Notes: a model not told the origin generated them from the letters alone. Counted from the stretch's first letter, positions 27,389 through 38,270 are shown. The stretch is DNA of 64,000 bases from Candidatus Competibacteraceae bacterium (GCA_003989085.1 RXIV01000005.1:62001-126000); one strand, 5' to 3'. Made by a program: numbers and translations.

Positions 27389-29455
27389 TTATGCCCAACC
27401 TGCGAACGTAATCAGCATATCAATCAGCTTGATGCCAACAAATGGAACGGTCACGCCGCCTAAGCCGTAGATCAGCAGATTGCGCCGCAATAGCGCCACC
27501 GCGCCAAGTGGTCGATATTTGACGCCTTTCAGCGCCAGTGGGATCAGGAAAATAATGATCAGGGCATTGAAAATTACCGCTGACAGGATCGCTGAGGCCG
27601 GACTGGACAGACCCATGATATTAAGCACAGCCAGTTGCGGGTAGGTGGTCACGAAAGCCGCTGGGACGATTGCAAAATACTTGGCGATGTCGTTCGCAAC
27701 ACTGAAAGTGGTCAGCGAACCACGGGTTATCAGCATCTGCTTGCCAGTCTCGACGATCTCGATCAGCTTGGTCGGATTGGAGTCCAAGTCCACCATATTG
27801 CCGGCTTCCTTGGCCGCCTGGGTACCGGTATTCATTGCGACCGCCACATCGGCCTGAGCCAGCGCTGGCGCATCGTTGGTGCCGTCGCCGGTCATCGCCA
27901 CCAGCCGGCCTTCGGCCTGATGCTGACGAATCAGCGCCAACTTGGCCTCCGGTGTCGCCTCAGCCAGAAAGTCGTCAACACCGGCTTCAGCGGCGATGGC
28001 GGCAGCGGTCAGCCGGTTGTCACCTGTGATCATCACTGTTTTGATGCCCATCCGCCGCAGTTCGGCAAAACGTTCCTTGATGCCGCCCTTCACAATATCC
28101 TTGAGTTCGATCACGCCAAGCACCTTAGCGCCGTCAGCAACGACCAGCGGCGTGCTGCCCCGGCGGGCCACATCCTCCACCGCACGAGTCACCGGTTCCG
28201 GGAAATGGCCGCCTACCGATTTCACCTGCTGGCGAATGGCGTCCGCCGATCCTTTACGAATCTGTCGCCCGTCCAAGTTGACTCCGCTCATCCGGGTTTG
28301 CGCCGAAAAATGGATAAAAACTGCGCCAATACTATGAATATCACGTTCTCGAAAATTAAAGAGTTGCTTAGCAAGCACCACGATACTGCGACCTTCTGGC
28401 GTTTCATCGGCTAGTGACGCCAGTTGCGCAGCATCGGCCAGTTCGACTTCCTTGACGCCAAGCGCGGGCAGAAACGCCGACGCCTGGCGATTGCCAAGAG
28501 TAATGGTTCCGGTCTTGTCGAGCAGCAGCACATCCACATCGCCTGCCGCTTCGACCGCTCGCCCGGAGGTAGCGATCACATTCGCCTGCATCATTCGGCT
28601 CATGCCCGCCACGCCAATGGCCGACAGCAAGCCCGCAATCGTCGTCGGAATCAGGCACACCAGCAGCGCAATCAGCACCGTGATCGAAACCGGTGAACCG
28701 GCTTTGGCCGCGTCCACGCTGAACAGCGAAAATGGCAGCAGGGTCACAGTCACGCCAAGGAAAACTATTGTCAGCGCCACCAGCAGAATTGTCAGCGCGA
28801 TTTCGTTCGGCGTTTTCTGGCGCTTGGCTCCTTCCACCATCGCGATCATCCGGTCGAGAAAGGCTTCGCCGGGATTCACTGTAACCCGCACCACAATCCA
28901 GTCGGATAGTACGGTAGTGCCACCGGTCACGGCGCTAAAGTCACCGCCGGATTCGCGAATCACTGGAGCAGATTCGCCGGTAATGGCGCTTTCGTTGACC
29001 GAAGCAACACCTTCAATCACTTCGCCATCCGCCGGAATCATATCGCCGGCTTCGACGAGTACTACATCACCGCGCCGCAATGCTGCACCGGGAATTAATT
29101 CCACTGTCTCTCCATAACGTGGCTCCCGTAATTTCTTGGCGGAAACGGTTTTTTTTGCTCCACGCAAGGAAGCCGCTTGCGCCTTGCTGCGACCTTCAGC
29201 CAACGCCTCAGCAAAGTTGGCAAATAACACTGTGAACCATAGCCACAGCGCAATGGCAAGGATGAAGCCAACGGAAGCCTCACCCTGACCACCGAGAGCC
29301 TGCACCCACAGCATCGTCGTCAGAATGCTGCCCACATAAACTACGAACATTACCGGGTTACGCCACTGAACCCGTGGGTCCAGTTTTTTGAAGGCGTCAA
29401 CGATAGCAGACCGTGTCAGCGTCGGATCGAACAGAGTTAGCATTTTACGCGACAT
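27389..29455 (-). CDS. kdpB: K+-transporting P-type ATPase subunit B
   Basis: 688 residues with the P-type ATPase set: TGES actuator loop, phosphorylation motif DKTGT (Asp near residue 311), KGS nucleotide-binding motif and the [10 protein letters not shown] hinge. It energises K+ uptake by KdpA. AAAGGAG precedes the ATG at 29455. It ends 20 nt before kdpC. Confidence 0.97.
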   Translation of the reverse strand: MSRKMLTLFDPTLTRSAIVDAFKKLDPRVQWRNPVMFVVYVGSILTTMLWVQALGGQGEASVGFILAIALWLWFTVLFANFAEALAEGRSKAQAASLRGAKKTVSAKKLREPRYGETVELIPGAALRRGDVVLVEAGDMIPADGEVIEGVASVNESAITGESAPVIRESGGDFSAVTGGTTVLSDWIVVRVTVNPGEAFLDRMIAMVEGAKRQKTPNEIALTILLVALTIVFLGVTVTLLPFSLFSVDAAKAGSPVSITVLIALLVCLIPTTIAGLLSAIGVAGMSRMMQANVIATSGRAVEAAGDVDVLLLDKTGTITLGNRQASAFLPALGVKEVELADAAQLASLADETPEGRSIVVLAKQLFNFRERDIHSIGAVFIHFSAQTRMSGVNLDGRQIRKGSADAIRQQVKSVGGHFPEPVTRAVEDVARRGSTPLVVADGAKVLGVIELKDIVKGGIKERFAELRRMGIKTVMITGDNRLTAAAIAAEAGVDDFLAEATPEAKLALIRQHQAEGRLVAMTGDGTNDAPALAQADVAVAMNTGTQAAKEAGNMVDLDSNPTKLIEIVETGKQMLITRGSLTTFSVANDIAKYFAIVPAAFVTTYPQLAVLNIMGLSSPASAILSAVIFNALIIIFLIPLALKGVKYRPLGAVALLRRNLLIYGLGGVTVPFVGIKLIDMLITFAGWA

Positions 29456-29471
29456 GATTTTCTCCTTTCCT

Positions 29472-31277
29472 TTAGCGGCCGATCCATAGCATGAAATGCT
29501 CGACCATCGGCCCTAAGGCGAGAGCGGGAACATAATTGAGCAGGCCGACCAGCAACACCGTGCCAATTAACAAGGTGATAAACAGCAACCCGTGAGTAGG
29601 CATGGTTCCCACTGTCACCGCAATACGCTTCTTTGCCGCCAGCGAACCTGCAATCGCCAATACCGGCACGATGACGCCAAAGCGACCAAACCACATCACC
29701 ATGGCTAACATTACATTGTAGAAAGGTGTGTTGACGGACAACCCAGCAAAAGCGCTACCGTTATTATTACCCGCAGAACTAAAGGCGTAGAGGATTTCAG
29801 AAAAACCGTGTGCGCCTGGATTGGCGATACCCGCCTGACCATTGACGGTCATCACAGCGATAGCAGTTCCCGCAAGCACCAGCAAGGGCGTTACCAAAAT
29901 GGCAATGGAAACCATTTTCATTTCAAACGATTCGATTTTTTTTCCCAGATATTCTGGGGTGCGACCAATCATAAGACCGGCAATAAAGACCGCCATCATT
30001 GCGAATATCAACATTCCGTAAAGCCCGGAACCGACGCCGCCAAATACTACTTCGCCCAATTGCATCAGTACCAGTGGAATCATTCCACCCAGTGGCGTAA
30101 ATGAGTCGTGCATTGCGATAACTGCGCCGCAGGAAGCCGCAGTGGTAATCGCAGCAAACAACCCAGAGTCGGCAACACCGAACCGCACCTCTTTACCTTC
30201 CATATTGCCGCCTGCTTGAGTAGTACTGGCAATTTGGTCAACACCGGCAGTAGTGAATAACGGATTGCCTTGTTGCTCGAACGTAATCGCCGCAACCGAC
30301 ATCACAACAAATAGAATGGTCATAGCAGCAAGCACAGCCCAGCCCTGTCGAGCGTCGCCCACCATGTATCCAAAGGTGTAGCACAGTGCGCCTGGTATCA
30401 GAAAAATCGACAACATCTGGAAAAAGTTGCTTAATGGCGTCGGGTTCTCGTAGGGATGCGCCGAATTAGCGTTAAAGAAACCGCCCCCGTTGGTGCCGAT
30501 CATCTTGATCGCTTCCTGAGAAGCGACCGGCCCCATCGGCAGCGTCTGCGTTTGAGTGGTGACTGGCTCGGTTAGCAGATTGCCTTTGTCATCCTTGAGC
30601 GGTTGGCCAGCGATATCCAGCTTAGGATTATCGTAATGGGTTAGCTCCAGTGTCATCACATCTTGGTAGGCGTTAAAATTCTGAATTACGCCCTGACTGA
30701 GCAGAAACACTGCAAATACCAATGATAGAGGCAACAATAGATAAAGGGTAATTCGTGTTAGATCGACCCAGGCATTACCAATACTCTGCGCGGTATGACG
30801 GGCAAAGCCGCGAACCAGCGCGATGATAACAACAATACCCGTTGCTGCCGACAAGAAATTTTGCACTGTCAAAGCGAGCATCTGGGTCAAATAGCTCATT
30901 GTGGTTTCTCCCCCATACCCTTGCCAATTCGTGTTGGTGACAAAGCTGATGGCGGTATTGAATGCCGAATCTGGACTGACATTAGGCATCTGTTGCGGAT
31001 TAAGCGGCAGCCATAACTGGAGTCGTTGCAGGGCATAAACAGTGAGCACGCCCACTGCGTTGAATAGCAATAGAGCTAGGGCATAATGTAGCCAACCCAT
31101 CTCCTCATTTTTATGGATACCACAAAGACGATAAATCATTGACTCGATGGGGCTACCCAAGCGCAGCACTAACGACCGGCCGCTTATTACGTTAGCGATA
31201 TAAATACCGAGCGGCTTGATGGTAAATAATAGGATAGTCAAATAAAGACCAAGAATCAGCCAGGCATGCGGTGTCAT
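29472..31277 (-). CDS. kdpA: K+-transporting ATPase channel subunit A
   Basis: 601 residues with ten membrane helices and four selectivity-filter-like Gly loops, including [11 protein letters not shown] and [10 protein letters not shown]. It is the K+ channel-like subunit. Its ATG overlaps the TAA of kdpF (TAATG), so the two are translationally coupled. Confidence 0.97.
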   Translation of the reverse strand: MTPHAWLILGLYLTILLFTIKPLGIYIANVISGRSLVLRLGSPIESMIYRLCGIHKNEEMGWLHYALALLLFNAVGVLTVYALQRLQLWLPLNPQQMPNVSPDSAFNTAISFVTNTNWQGYGGETTMSYLTQMLALTVQNFLSAATGIVVIIALVRGFARHTAQSIGNAWVDLTRITLYLLLPLSLVFAVFLLSQGVIQNFNAYQDVMTLELTHYDNPKLDIAGQPLKDDKGNLLTEPVTTQTQTLPMGPVASQEAIKMIGTNGGGFFNANSAHPYENPTPLSNFFQMLSIFLIPGALCYTFGYMVGDARQGWAVLAAMTILFVVMSVAAITFEQQGNPLFTTAGVDQIASTTQAGGNMEGKEVRFGVADSGLFAAITTAASCGAVIAMHDSFTPLGGMIPLVLMQLGEVVFGGVGSGLYGMLIFAMMAVFIAGLMIGRTPEYLGKKIESFEMKMVSIAILVTPLLVLAGTAIAVMTVNGQAGIANPGAHGFSEILYAFSSAGNNNGSAFAGLSVNTPFYNVMLAMVMWFGRFGVIVPVLAIAGSLAAKKRIAVTVGTMPTHGLLFITLLIGTVLLVGLLNYVPALALGPMVEHFMLWIGR

Positions 31278-31366
31278 TACCAGTCCTCCGCCTTGAGCAG
31301 TGCAGCAATAAGGTAAATCAGCAATCCGGCTGAAGCAAGGCTACCAAGTATGTAAAGCCAAGTCAT
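31277..31366 (-). CDS. kdpF: KdpF, small regulatory subunit
   Basis: 29 residues, a single membrane helix ending AALLKAEDW. Size, position immediately before kdpA and the GGAGG ribosome-binding site identify KdpF, the lipid-like stabiliser of the Kdp complex. Its start overlaps the stop of the 30-residue peptide upstream (ATGA). Confidence 0.88.
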   Translation of the reverse strand: MTWLYILGSLASAGLLIYLIAALLKAEDW

Positions 31367-31455
31367 TTTTTACCTCCTAATTTTGCACAGCCAGATGCAA
31401 GACCTGCCGCCAGGATGAACAATAGAGCTATTCCGACAAAGTATATGAAATCCAT
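31363..31455 (-). CDS. 30-residue membrane peptide upstream of kdpF
   Basis: A hydrophobic helix (about residues 3-22) ends LASGC and a short lysine-rich tail. GAGGCG lies upstream of the ATG at 31455 and the stop overlaps kdpF by ATGA, so it is almost certainly translated with the operon. The Ser-Gly-Cys could be a weak lipobox, but the -3 Ala makes that uncertain. It may be a second KdpF-like stabiliser. Confidence 0.6.
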   Translation of the reverse strand: MDFIYFVGIALLFILAAGLASGCAKLGGKK

Positions 31456-31500
31456 CGGGCGCCTCTGCAAGTAAGGGTGATGCTGAAGCATGGACGGATA

Positions 31501-31529
31501 ATTATAAAAACGGGGTAAAAAGATATCAG
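31501..31529 (-). promoter_or_regulatory. Putative kdp promoter
   Basis: Read on the minus strand: CTGATA (31524-31529), 17 bp, then TATAAT (31501-31506), 45 bp before the first small ORF of the kdp operon. Just upstream are T-rich words with TTTTTTACAC and TTTTTACCCC, similar in character to the T-rich KdpE site of E. coli, so they are a candidate KdpE site. The remainder of 31530-31720 has no supported gene. Confidence 0.55.
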
Positions 31530-31720
31530 TTTTGTGTAAAAAATTGATAAATTGTCAGCCGGTATTACCATTTTAATCGTTGATGCCCAACGCCCTTATC
31601 TTTTAGCCACCCTCAATCAATTCACAAAAGGTTTGGTTCTTCACGGCTTGTTATGGAAATCGGGGCTTTATGTCATATATCATCGTAATCACACATCGCC
31701 ACACTTGAGCGCGTTTTCCG

Positions 31721-33592
31721 ATGGAAAACAATGATTCGATCATCTTTCGTAGTGGCCTGAGCATGGGCGGCATCGTCTTGCTGGCCTTGTTGAGCATGAT
31801 CAGCTCAGTGTTCATCGCCGAATCGAGCAAGGGCGACGCCGCCGCGATCAATCTGGCCGGTTCGCTGCGTATGCAGTCCTACCGGATCGCGACCCGTCTG
31901 CAACCGTCCAATAGCGTCACTGACCGGCTCCAAGCTGTAGACCGGGAAATTGGCAAATTTGAACACCGGCTCGGCCAGTTGTGGCAAACCGGCGTTATTT
32001 CATCGTCGTCAGGCGATCCACGTCATCAAACCTTGCAGAGAATCGCTTCCTCATGGCGCGACAGCCTGAAACCGGCGCTGCAAACGCTGGCGGCCGGCGC
32101 TTCCCCGGCGACTGCCTATCTGGATCAGGTCGATGATTTCGTCGCCCAGTTGGACGCCTTCGTCAAACTACTGGAACAGGACACCGAAGCCAAAATGCTG
32201 CTGCTGCGGCTGGTGCCCGGCATCGCCCTGTTTATGACGCTGGTGCTGATCTTTGCCGCCATGCACCAGTTGCATAGCAACGTAGTGACGCCGTTGCGCG
32301 ATCTGGTGGAGTTAGCCCGCAGGGCGCGGCGCGGCGATCTGACCGTGCGGGCCAGCCATGTTGGCAACGATGAGCTGGGGGTGCTGGGTCATGCGTTCAA
32401 CCTGATGGCCGCCGATTTGTCGGCGATGTACGCCGAACTGGAGGCGCGGGTTGAACAGCAGACCCAGGCGTTGCGCATCAGCAACCGCTCGTTGGAACTG
32501 CTCTATCACACCGCCCGGCGACTGGGCGAAACAGCGCTCGATGAAGCCGCTTACCGGGCGCTGCTGGCTGAAGTTGAAAAGCTGACTGGAATAGAGTCAG
32601 TAACCTTGTGTCTGATGCATCCGACCACCGGGCAAACTCTCCAGATGTTCTCGGCCCGACCGCACTCGGCGGCAATCCCGTCTTTTTGCTATCGCCCGGA
32701 CTGCGCGGCGTGCCAGGGCGACGGCACAACCCATCCGTTGACCGCCAACGCCGAGGTATTTTCGGTTCCGGTCAAAGATCAGGATCAGCAGTTTGGCGTG
32801 CTAATCGTCCGCAACCCCGGTCTGGATTCAGTGACCGCCTGGCAATTGCCGTTGCTGGAAGCGGTAGCCCGCCACATTGCCGCGACCTTGCGGGCCAATG
32901 AACAAACTGAGCATCGGCGACGATTGGAACTGCTGGAAGAGCGCAATGCTATTGCTCGCGAATTGCACGACTCGCTGGCGCAAGCGCTGTCGTATCTGAA
33001 AATTCAGGTCAGCCGCTTGCAAAACCGGCTGAGTGGCGCGGCGATTACCCCGGAAACCTGGGCTATCGTTGCTGAACTGCGCGAGGGTCTGAACAACGCT
33101 TACCGGCAGTTGCGGGAACTGATCACCGCCTTTCGCCTGAAAATGGAACATTCCAGGTTGGAAGACAGTTTGGTCGAGACGGCGCGGGAATTCAGCCACC
33201 GTGGTCAGTTGCCGGTCACGGTGGATCACGTGGGCTGGCATTGCATTCTCAATCCTAATGAGCAAATTCACATCATGCAGATCATCCGTGAAGCCCTGAA
33301 CAATGCAGTAAAGCACGCACAGGCCCGACATATTTCGATCCGACTGCGCGAGCAGGACCAGGGTGAAGCGGTCATCGATATCCGCGATGACGGCGTGGGC
33401 TTACCCGCCAGCCCGGAACGGGAAAACCATTTCGGCCTCCACATCATGCGCGAGCGGGCCGAGGATCTCGGTGGGGTTCTGCGTCTGGCGTCGCCGCCGC
33501 ATGGCGGGACACAGGTTCAACTCCGGTTCGTTCCCGCTGCTGGCCGAAACGCAGCAACAACCATAGACAGTGAGGCCCACCATGCCCGATGA
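31721..33592 (+). CDS. NarX/NarQ-type sensor histidine kinase
   Basis: 623 residues. Helix 1 (about 13-33), a periplasmic sensor with an AGSLRMQSYR segment matching the nitrate-binding P-box helix of NarX, helix 2 (about 164-183), HAMP, then a GAF-like region with clustered Cys323, Cys328 and Cys331, and a HisKA_3 dimerisation domain with His416 (ARELHDSLAQ) and HATPase (DDGVGLP). It probably senses nitrate or nitrite and phosphorylates the partner encoded next. No nitrate reductase genes are in the window. Confidence 0.88.
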   Translation: MENNDSIIFRSGLSMGGIVLLALLSMISSVFIAESSKGDAAAINLAGSLRMQSYRIATRLQPSNSVTDRLQAVDREIGKFEHRLGQLWQTGVISSSSGDPRHQTLQRIASSWRDSLKPALQTLAAGASPATAYLDQVDDFVAQLDAFVKLLEQDTEAKMLLLRLVPGIALFMTLVLIFAAMHQLHSNVVTPLRDLVELARRARRGDLTVRASHVGNDELGVLGHAFNLMAADLSAMYAELEARVEQQTQALRISNRSLELLYHTARRLGETALDEAAYRALLAEVEKLTGIESVTLCLMHPTTGQTLQMFSARPHSAAIPSFCYRPDCAACQGDGTTHPLTANAEVFSVPVKDQDQQFGVLIVRNPGLDSVTAWQLPLLEAVARHIAATLRANEQTEHRRRLELLEERNAIARELHDSLAQALSYLKIQVSRLQNRLSGAAITPETWAIVAELREGLNNAYRQLRELITAFRLKMEHSRLEDSLVETAREFSHRGQLPVTVDHVGWHCILNPNEQIHIMQIIREALNNAVKHAQARHISIRLREQDQGEAVIDIRDDGVGLPASPERENHFGLHIMRERAEDLGGVLRLASPPHGGTQVQLRFVPAAGRNAATTIDSEAHHAR

Positions 33593-34235
33593 ACCGCAAA
33601 CTATTCTGGTCATTGACGACCATCCCCTGATGCGGAAGGGCATTCTGCAACTGATCGACCTTGAGGCGTCGTTGCAGCTGGTCGGCGAGACGGGCAATGG
33701 GCAGGATGGGCTGGACTTGGCCCGGCAGTTTCAGCCCGACTTGATTTTGCTCGATCTCAACATGCGTGGTCTGAGCGGGCTGGACACGCTCAAGGCGCTC
33801 AAGGCTGGGGTCGCGGGAGAAAGTTGGGTGATTATCCTCACCGTATCTGATAGCGAGGAGGATGTGATCGCGGCGCTACGGGCGGGCGCAGATGGCTATC
33901 TACTCAAAGATATGGAGCCGGAGGATGTGTTGCACAGCCTGAGAGCCGCTGTTCAGGGTCGAATGGCGCTGAGCGATCGGGTAGCGGGCATTCTCGCTGA
34001 GGCGTTGCGCCATGAATGCCGAGTCGGGCCGGTCACCGCTGCCGGACTGACTGAGCGGGAACGGGAAATTCTGGCGCGGATCGCCGCTGGCCACAGTAAC
34101 AAGCTGATTGCGCGTGAATTGAAGATCGCCGAAGGCACAGTGAAAGTCCATGTTAAGCATCTGCTACGGAAGCTTAATCTGGATTCACGGGTTGAGGCGG
34201 CAGTCTGGGCAGTTAAACAGGGCTTTCGTCCGTAG
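33582..34235 (+). CDS. NarL-type response regulator
   Basis: 217 residues: receiver domain with Asp58 (ILLDLNM), Lys in LLKDM, then a LuxR-type helix-turn-helix (LTEREREILARIAAGHSN). The ATG at 33582 overlaps the kinase stop and is preceded by GAGG; a GTG at 33570 is also in frame. The overlap shows one operon. Confidence 0.92.
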   Translation: MPDEPQTILVIDDHPLMRKGILQLIDLEASLQLVGETGNGQDGLDLARQFQPDLILLDLNMRGLSGLDTLKALKAGVAGESWVIILTVSDSEEDVIAALRAGADGYLLKDMEPEDVLHSLRAAVQGRMALSDRVAGILAEALRHECRVGPVTAAGLTEREREILARIAAGHSNKLIARELKIAEGTVKVHVKHLLRKLNLDSRVEAAVWAVKQGFRP

Positions 34236-34279
34236 CTAATGATGGGGAAACCCTTGCAGTTTGACATGAGGAGTGTGCT

Positions 34280-34501
34280 TTAGCGCATCCCTCTTGAAGG
34301 AAGAGGCTTGTATTGCACCTCATGCTTCACCCCAAGACGTTCTAGTACATTACGAAACTTGTTAAGATTAACGCCCGAGGCTGATGGGTTTAAGTGATAT
34401 TTTTCACCACCTTTCGTTTCGATATAATACCAGTCCGAGCCGTCAATATCTCTGGAAGATTCACAGATATTTTTTTGGGTTGTCCAAAAATAGGGGCGAT
34501 T
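34280..34501 (-). pseudogene. Truncated gene, 3' end only, cut near an IS remnant
   Basis: An open minus-strand frame of about 73 codons ends with TAA at 34280-34282 and reads as natural protein (Trp-Tyr-Tyr near the middle, a KHEVQYKPLPSRGMR end). It has no start codon before the in-frame stop at 34502-34504. The coding character breaks exactly where the IS1-family remnant begins, so the 5' part was probably lost on insertion. Family not recognised. Confidence 0.5.
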
Positions 34502-35170
34502 TTATGATAAAATATGTTGATTGAAAAGTCCGAAGAGACTTAATGATGAACTGTCCAACTTGCTCTTCATCGATAAACCCTTGCTTGAAAAAATCCCTCT
34601 AGCAGGCATCGCCCGTGTCACTGGCGTATCGGAACGCTGCCTGCAGGATTATGTAAATGATAAGTATTCTAAAACACCCCAAGAAGTGAATGTAAAGAAA
34701 CGGCAATTACTTAACAATCCAACTAGATGAACTGTGGTCTTTTGCTGGAAATAAACAATGGATTTGGCTCGCTATTGACTTAAGCACGGGTCAAATAGTG
34801 GGTGTTTTCATTAGTGATTGGAGTCGACAAGATATCCAATGGCTTTAGAATTATTTACCACGAGTTTATCGTCAATCTGCGGTTTTTTATACCGATTTCT
34901 GGGAAGCCTAAGCAGTTATCCCTGCTGATCAACAGCATCCTGTTGGAAAAAACAGGCCTGATGAATCGGATTGAAAACTTTAATTGTCTTTTAAGACAAT
35001 GGATTTCTCACTTGGTAAGAAAAACACTTTTTTTTCAAAAAAGATCGAAAATCATATCGGAGCTATCTGGTAATTTATTCATTACTATAATGCCGCTATT
35101 TGTCATTGTTGACGCACTACACATCAACTTAAGATCACCAAAATTTCAGGATTACCTATCATCCGCATTG
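34502..35170 (+). mobile_element. Decayed IS1-family insertion sequence
   Basis: AT-rich block unlike its neighbours. An ATG at 34546 starts MNCPTCSS, the zinc-ribbon N-terminus of IS1 InsA; after an internal deletion, LLEKIPLAGIARVTGVSERC follows (helix-turn-helix). From about 34720 InsB-like catalytic segments follow (DELWSF; WIWLAID; FYTDFWEA), interrupted by stops and frameshifts up to the end region near 35090. It cannot encode a working transposase. Ends and target duplication are not resolved. Confidence 0.7.
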
Positions 35171-35248
35171 CCATGCTACGATTGACTATCATCAAGTGCT
35201 TGTAAATTAAAGATGGTTTTTCAAGACAGCTTCTAAGGAGTCTCTGCC

Positions 35249-35968
35249 ATGTCTGATACGCAACTTGCGCCTGTTCTCAATCGCCGCCGCTTCCTCGCCC
35301 TGCTGGCCGGTTCAGCCGCATTGGCCTGCAATAGCCGCCTGCTGATCCGCCCGGTCTACGCCGCCGGCCCGTTCACTCTGCCGCCATTGCCCTATCCGGA
35401 GCAGGCGCTGAGTCCGACGATTTCGGCCAACACCGTCGCTTTTCATTACGGCAAGCATCATCAGGGCTACGTCAACAAACTCAATGAACTGGTCGCCGGA
35501 ACGCCGCTTGCGGAACAATCGCTGAACGGGGTGATCACCGCTACTGTCGGCAAAGCCGATCAGGCGGCGATCTTCAATAACGCCGCCCAGGTCTGGAACC
35601 ACACTTTTTACTGGAACAGTCTGCGCCCCAAAGGCGGCGGCAAACCCACCGGCGCGTTGGCCGATCTAATCGATCACTCTTTCGGCGGCTACGACCCGTT
35701 CAAAGCGGAATTCACCAAGGTTGCCACCAGCCAATTCGGCAGCGGCTGGGCCTGGCTGGTCAAGGACGGCGACAAGTTGACCATCGCCAAAACCAGCAAT
35801 GCCGACACGCCCATTGCCCACGGTCAGAAACCGCTGCTGACGGTTGATGTGTGGGAACATGCTTACTATCTGGATTACCAGAACCGACGGGCCGACTATG
35901 TGGCCGCTGTGCTGGATAACCTGATCAACTGGGAGTTTGCCGCGCAGAATCTGGCCGCCGCAACCTGA
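35249..35968 (+). CDS. Tat-exported iron superoxide dismutase
   Basis: 239 residues. A twin-arginine signal ([11 protein letters not shown], residues 11-21) with a cleavage site near Ala39 is followed by a complete Fe/Mn SOD. Metal ligands: His66 (HYGKHH), His in VWNHTFYW, and Asp/His in DVWEHAYY. The [10 protein letters not shown] segment is typical of Fe-SOD rather than Mn-SOD. Export of the folded metalloenzyme to the periplasm by Tat is the reasonable reading. The next gene follows 22 nt later. Confidence 0.92.
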   Translation: MSDTQLAPVLNRRRFLALLAGSAALACNSRLLIRPVYAAGPFTLPPLPYPEQALSPTISANTVAFHYGKHHQGYVNKLNELVAGTPLAEQSLNGVITATVGKADQAAIFNNAAQVWNHTFYWNSLRPKGGGKPTGALADLIDHSFGGYDPFKAEFTKVATSQFGSGWAWLVKDGDKLTIAKTSNADTPIAHGQKPLLTVDVWEHAYYLDYQNRRADYVAAVLDNLINWEFAAQNLAAAT

Positions 35969-35990
35969 CCCCCTTGACGAGGAGCAGCGA

Positions 35991-37511
35991 ATGTACATTG
36001 GCGATTATCTTGGCCGGCGAACGATCTACAGCCCGGAAGCGCTGGCGATAGTCGACGCCGGCAAAACTCCGGAACTGCGGCTGAGCTATGCCCAGATGAA
36101 TGACCGGGCCAACCGGCTGGCCCAGGCGCTGCGGTCATTCGGGGTCAGTCACGGCGACCGGGTGGCGATGCTGGCGCTGGACGGTGTGGAGCATCTCGAC
36201 CTGCTGTTTGCCTGCGGCAAGCTGGGCGCGATTCACACCGCACTGAACTGGCGGTTGCATTGGCGCGAATTGCAACAGATTCTCGCTGAAGTGACGCCGA
36301 CCGTGCTGATTTACGATGACGCTTTCAAGGACAGCGTGGCCGAACTGGCGCAGGCGCATTCCTCGGTGCGGCATTGGATTCACCTTGACGGCCCCGGTAT
36401 TCCCGGCAGTCGGGAGTTCAGCGCCCTGCTGGCCCATTCATCCGCCGCGCCCTGCGTGTGCGAAACACTGGTGGAAGAAGACATCGCTGCCATTGTGTTC
36501 ACCGGCGGCACCACCGGCTTGTCCAAGGGGGCACGAATCAGTCATCGTCAAATCGCCTGGAACTGTCTGAATAGCGTCATCCATGATGTCAACCGCGATG
36601 ACGTGTACCTGAATGTATTCCCGATGTTTCATGTGGGTGGATTATTCGTCTACACCTTGCCGCAGATCATCATGGGCGGAACCACGGTACTGATGAAGCG
36701 GTTCGACCCGGAACGGGTGCTGCATCTGCTCCAGCGGGAACGAGCGACGATTTTTGCTGCCGTGCCCGCGATGTACCAGATGCTGACCCAGACTCCGGCC
36801 TGGGCACAGGCCGATTTAAGCTCACTGCGGTTCTGCACCAGTGGCGGCGCTCCATTGCCGATCCCGCTGATTGAGCAATACACCCGCGACAAAGGCGTCC
36901 GATTCAAGCAAGGTTTTGGCATGACTGAATTTGGTCCGGGACTATTCGCACTAGCCCCGGAAGACGCCATTCGCAAAGCCGGGAGCATTGGCCGCCCCAA
37001 CTTTTTCGTTGATGCGCGAATCGTCGATCGCGACAACCGTTCGCTGGGACCCAACCAAGTTGGCGAACTGGTGCTGAAAGGTCCCAGCATCGCCACCGGC
37101 TACTTCAACAACGCTGCTGCCTGGGCAGAGGTTATTGATCGCGATGGCTGGTTTCATACGGGCGATCTGGCCCGTTATGACGAAGACTGGTGCTTTTATA
37201 TCGTTGACCGGCTCAAGGATATGTTCATTTCCGGCGGCGAAAATGTGTATCCGGCGGAAATCGAAGCGGTGCTGTACCGACACCCGGCGGTATTCCAGTG
37301 TGCGGTGGTCGGTGTCCCCGATCCGAAATGGGGCGAGGTGGGGAAAGCCTTCGTGGTGTTGAAACCGGGTCAAAGCCCAGAGGCTGAAGAGCTGCTGGCT
37401 TACCTTGGCGATCAGCTGGCCCGCTATAAAATTCCCCGTTACCTTGCGTTTTTACCGGCGTTGCCAATTTCAGCGGCGGGTAAGGTGCTCCGGCGGGAAC
37501 TGCGAGGTTAG
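35991..37511 (+). CDS. AMP-forming acyl-CoA synthetase
   Basis: 506 residues of the ANL family. Motifs: phosphate loop TGGTTGLSKG, GFGMTEFGPG, the hinge HTGDLARYDED and RLKDMFISGGENVYPAE, and the C-terminal catalytic Lys in SAAGKVLRREL. It activates a carboxylic acid to its CoA thioester; chain length or aromatic preference cannot be read. The ATG at 35991 has GAGGAG upstream; co-transcription with the SOD is likely. Confidence 0.9.
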   Translation: MYIGDYLGRRTIYSPEALAIVDAGKTPELRLSYAQMNDRANRLAQALRSFGVSHGDRVAMLALDGVEHLDLLFACGKLGAIHTALNWRLHWRELQQILAEVTPTVLIYDDAFKDSVAELAQAHSSVRHWIHLDGPGIPGSREFSALLAHSSAAPCVCETLVEEDIAAIVFTGGTTGLSKGARISHRQIAWNCLNSVIHDVNRDDVYLNVFPMFHVGGLFVYTLPQIIMGGTTVLMKRFDPERVLHLLQRERATIFAAVPAMYQMLTQTPAWAQADLSSLRFCTSGGAPLPIPLIEQYTRDKGVRFKQGFGMTEFGPGLFALAPEDAIRKAGSIGRPNFFVDARIVDRDNRSLGPNQVGELVLKGPSIATGYFNNAAAWAEVIDRDGWFHTGDLARYDEDWCFYIVDRLKDMFISGGENVYPAEIEAVLYRHPAVFQCAVVGVPDPKWGEVGKAFVVLKPGQSPEAEELLAYLGDQLARYKIPRYLAFLPALPISAAGKVLRRELRG

Positions 37512-37595
37512 GCCCGGCGGTCAGCATCGTCCGATCATGCCAAACAATGCTGCAAATCAGGTGCTAGATACTGGAACGGCCAGTCCGCCATTCAA

Positions 37596-37636
37596 GGCTG
37601 AACCGTTTCCGCCTGGCATCAGGGAACGGTTCAGCC
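37596..37636. terminator. Bidirectional terminator hairpin
   Basis: A perfect 12-bp stem (GGCTGAACCGTT at 37596-37607 with its complement at 37625-37636) and a 17-nt loop lie between the convergent acyl-CoA synthetase and WrbA genes. No long T run follows on either side. Confidence 0.55.
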
Positions 37637-37646
37637 CTTACCGCCT

Positions 37647-38270
37647 TTAGCCTTGGCCCTTAAGCCGTGAGGCAATGGTCGCGACGTGTTTTCCTTGAAA
37701 CCGCGCAATCGCCAGCTCGTTTTCGCTGGGCTGACGCGAACCGTCGCCGGCGGCGATGGTAGACGCCCCATAGGGACTGCCACCGCTGATCTCGGTCAGG
37801 ATCATCTGTCGGGCATCGGAATACGGTACCCCAACGATGACCATCCCATGATGTAGCAGGGTGGTGTGGAAGCTGGTCAGGGTGGTTTCCTGCCCGCCAT
37901 GCTGAGACGCGGTGCTGGTGAACACGCTGCCGATCTTGCCGATCAACGCGCCTCGCGCCCACAACCCACCGGTTTGATCGAGGAAATTCCGCATCTGCGC
38001 GCACATATTGCCGAAGCGGGTCGGGGCGCCAAAGATGATGGCATCGGCGTCTACTAACTGTTCAGGGGCAATCACCGGAATATGAGCAAATGCGGCGCGG
38101 GCGAATTTCGCGCCGCTCTTCTCCAGTACTTCATCCGGCATCAACTCAGCTACCTGATACAGAGTGACCTCGGTGTCGGCAACTTCCCGCGCCCCTGCCG
38201 CCACTGCTTCCGCCATTTGGTAGAGGTGACCGTACATACTGTAAAACACGATTTGAATCTTAGTTGCCAT
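37647..38270 (-). CDS. wrbA: NAD(P)H:quinone oxidoreductase, WrbA type
   Basis: 207 residues of flavodoxin fold. The N-terminal FMN loop [12 protein letters not shown], the second loop ([24 protein letters not shown]) and the TASQHGGQE segment are typical of WrbA. It reduces quinones by two electrons. The ATG at 38270 has GAGGAA upstream; a start at 38312 is in frame but lacks support. Confidence 0.92.
   Translation of the reverse strand: MATKIQIVFYSMYGHLYQMAEAVAAGAREVADTEVTLYQVAELMPDEVLEKSGAKFARAAFAHIPVIAPEQLVDADAIIFGAPTRFGNMCAQMRNFLDQTGGLWARGALIGKIGSVFTSTASQHGGQETTLTSFHTTLLHHGMVIVGVPYSDARQMILTEISGGSPYGASTIAAGDGSRQPSENELAIARFQGKHVATIASRLKGQG

Noticed and set aside
34802-35185. Plus-strand ORF of 127 codons
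   Set aside because: An accidental frame through the decayed IS1-family element; conserved transposase words are in other frames.
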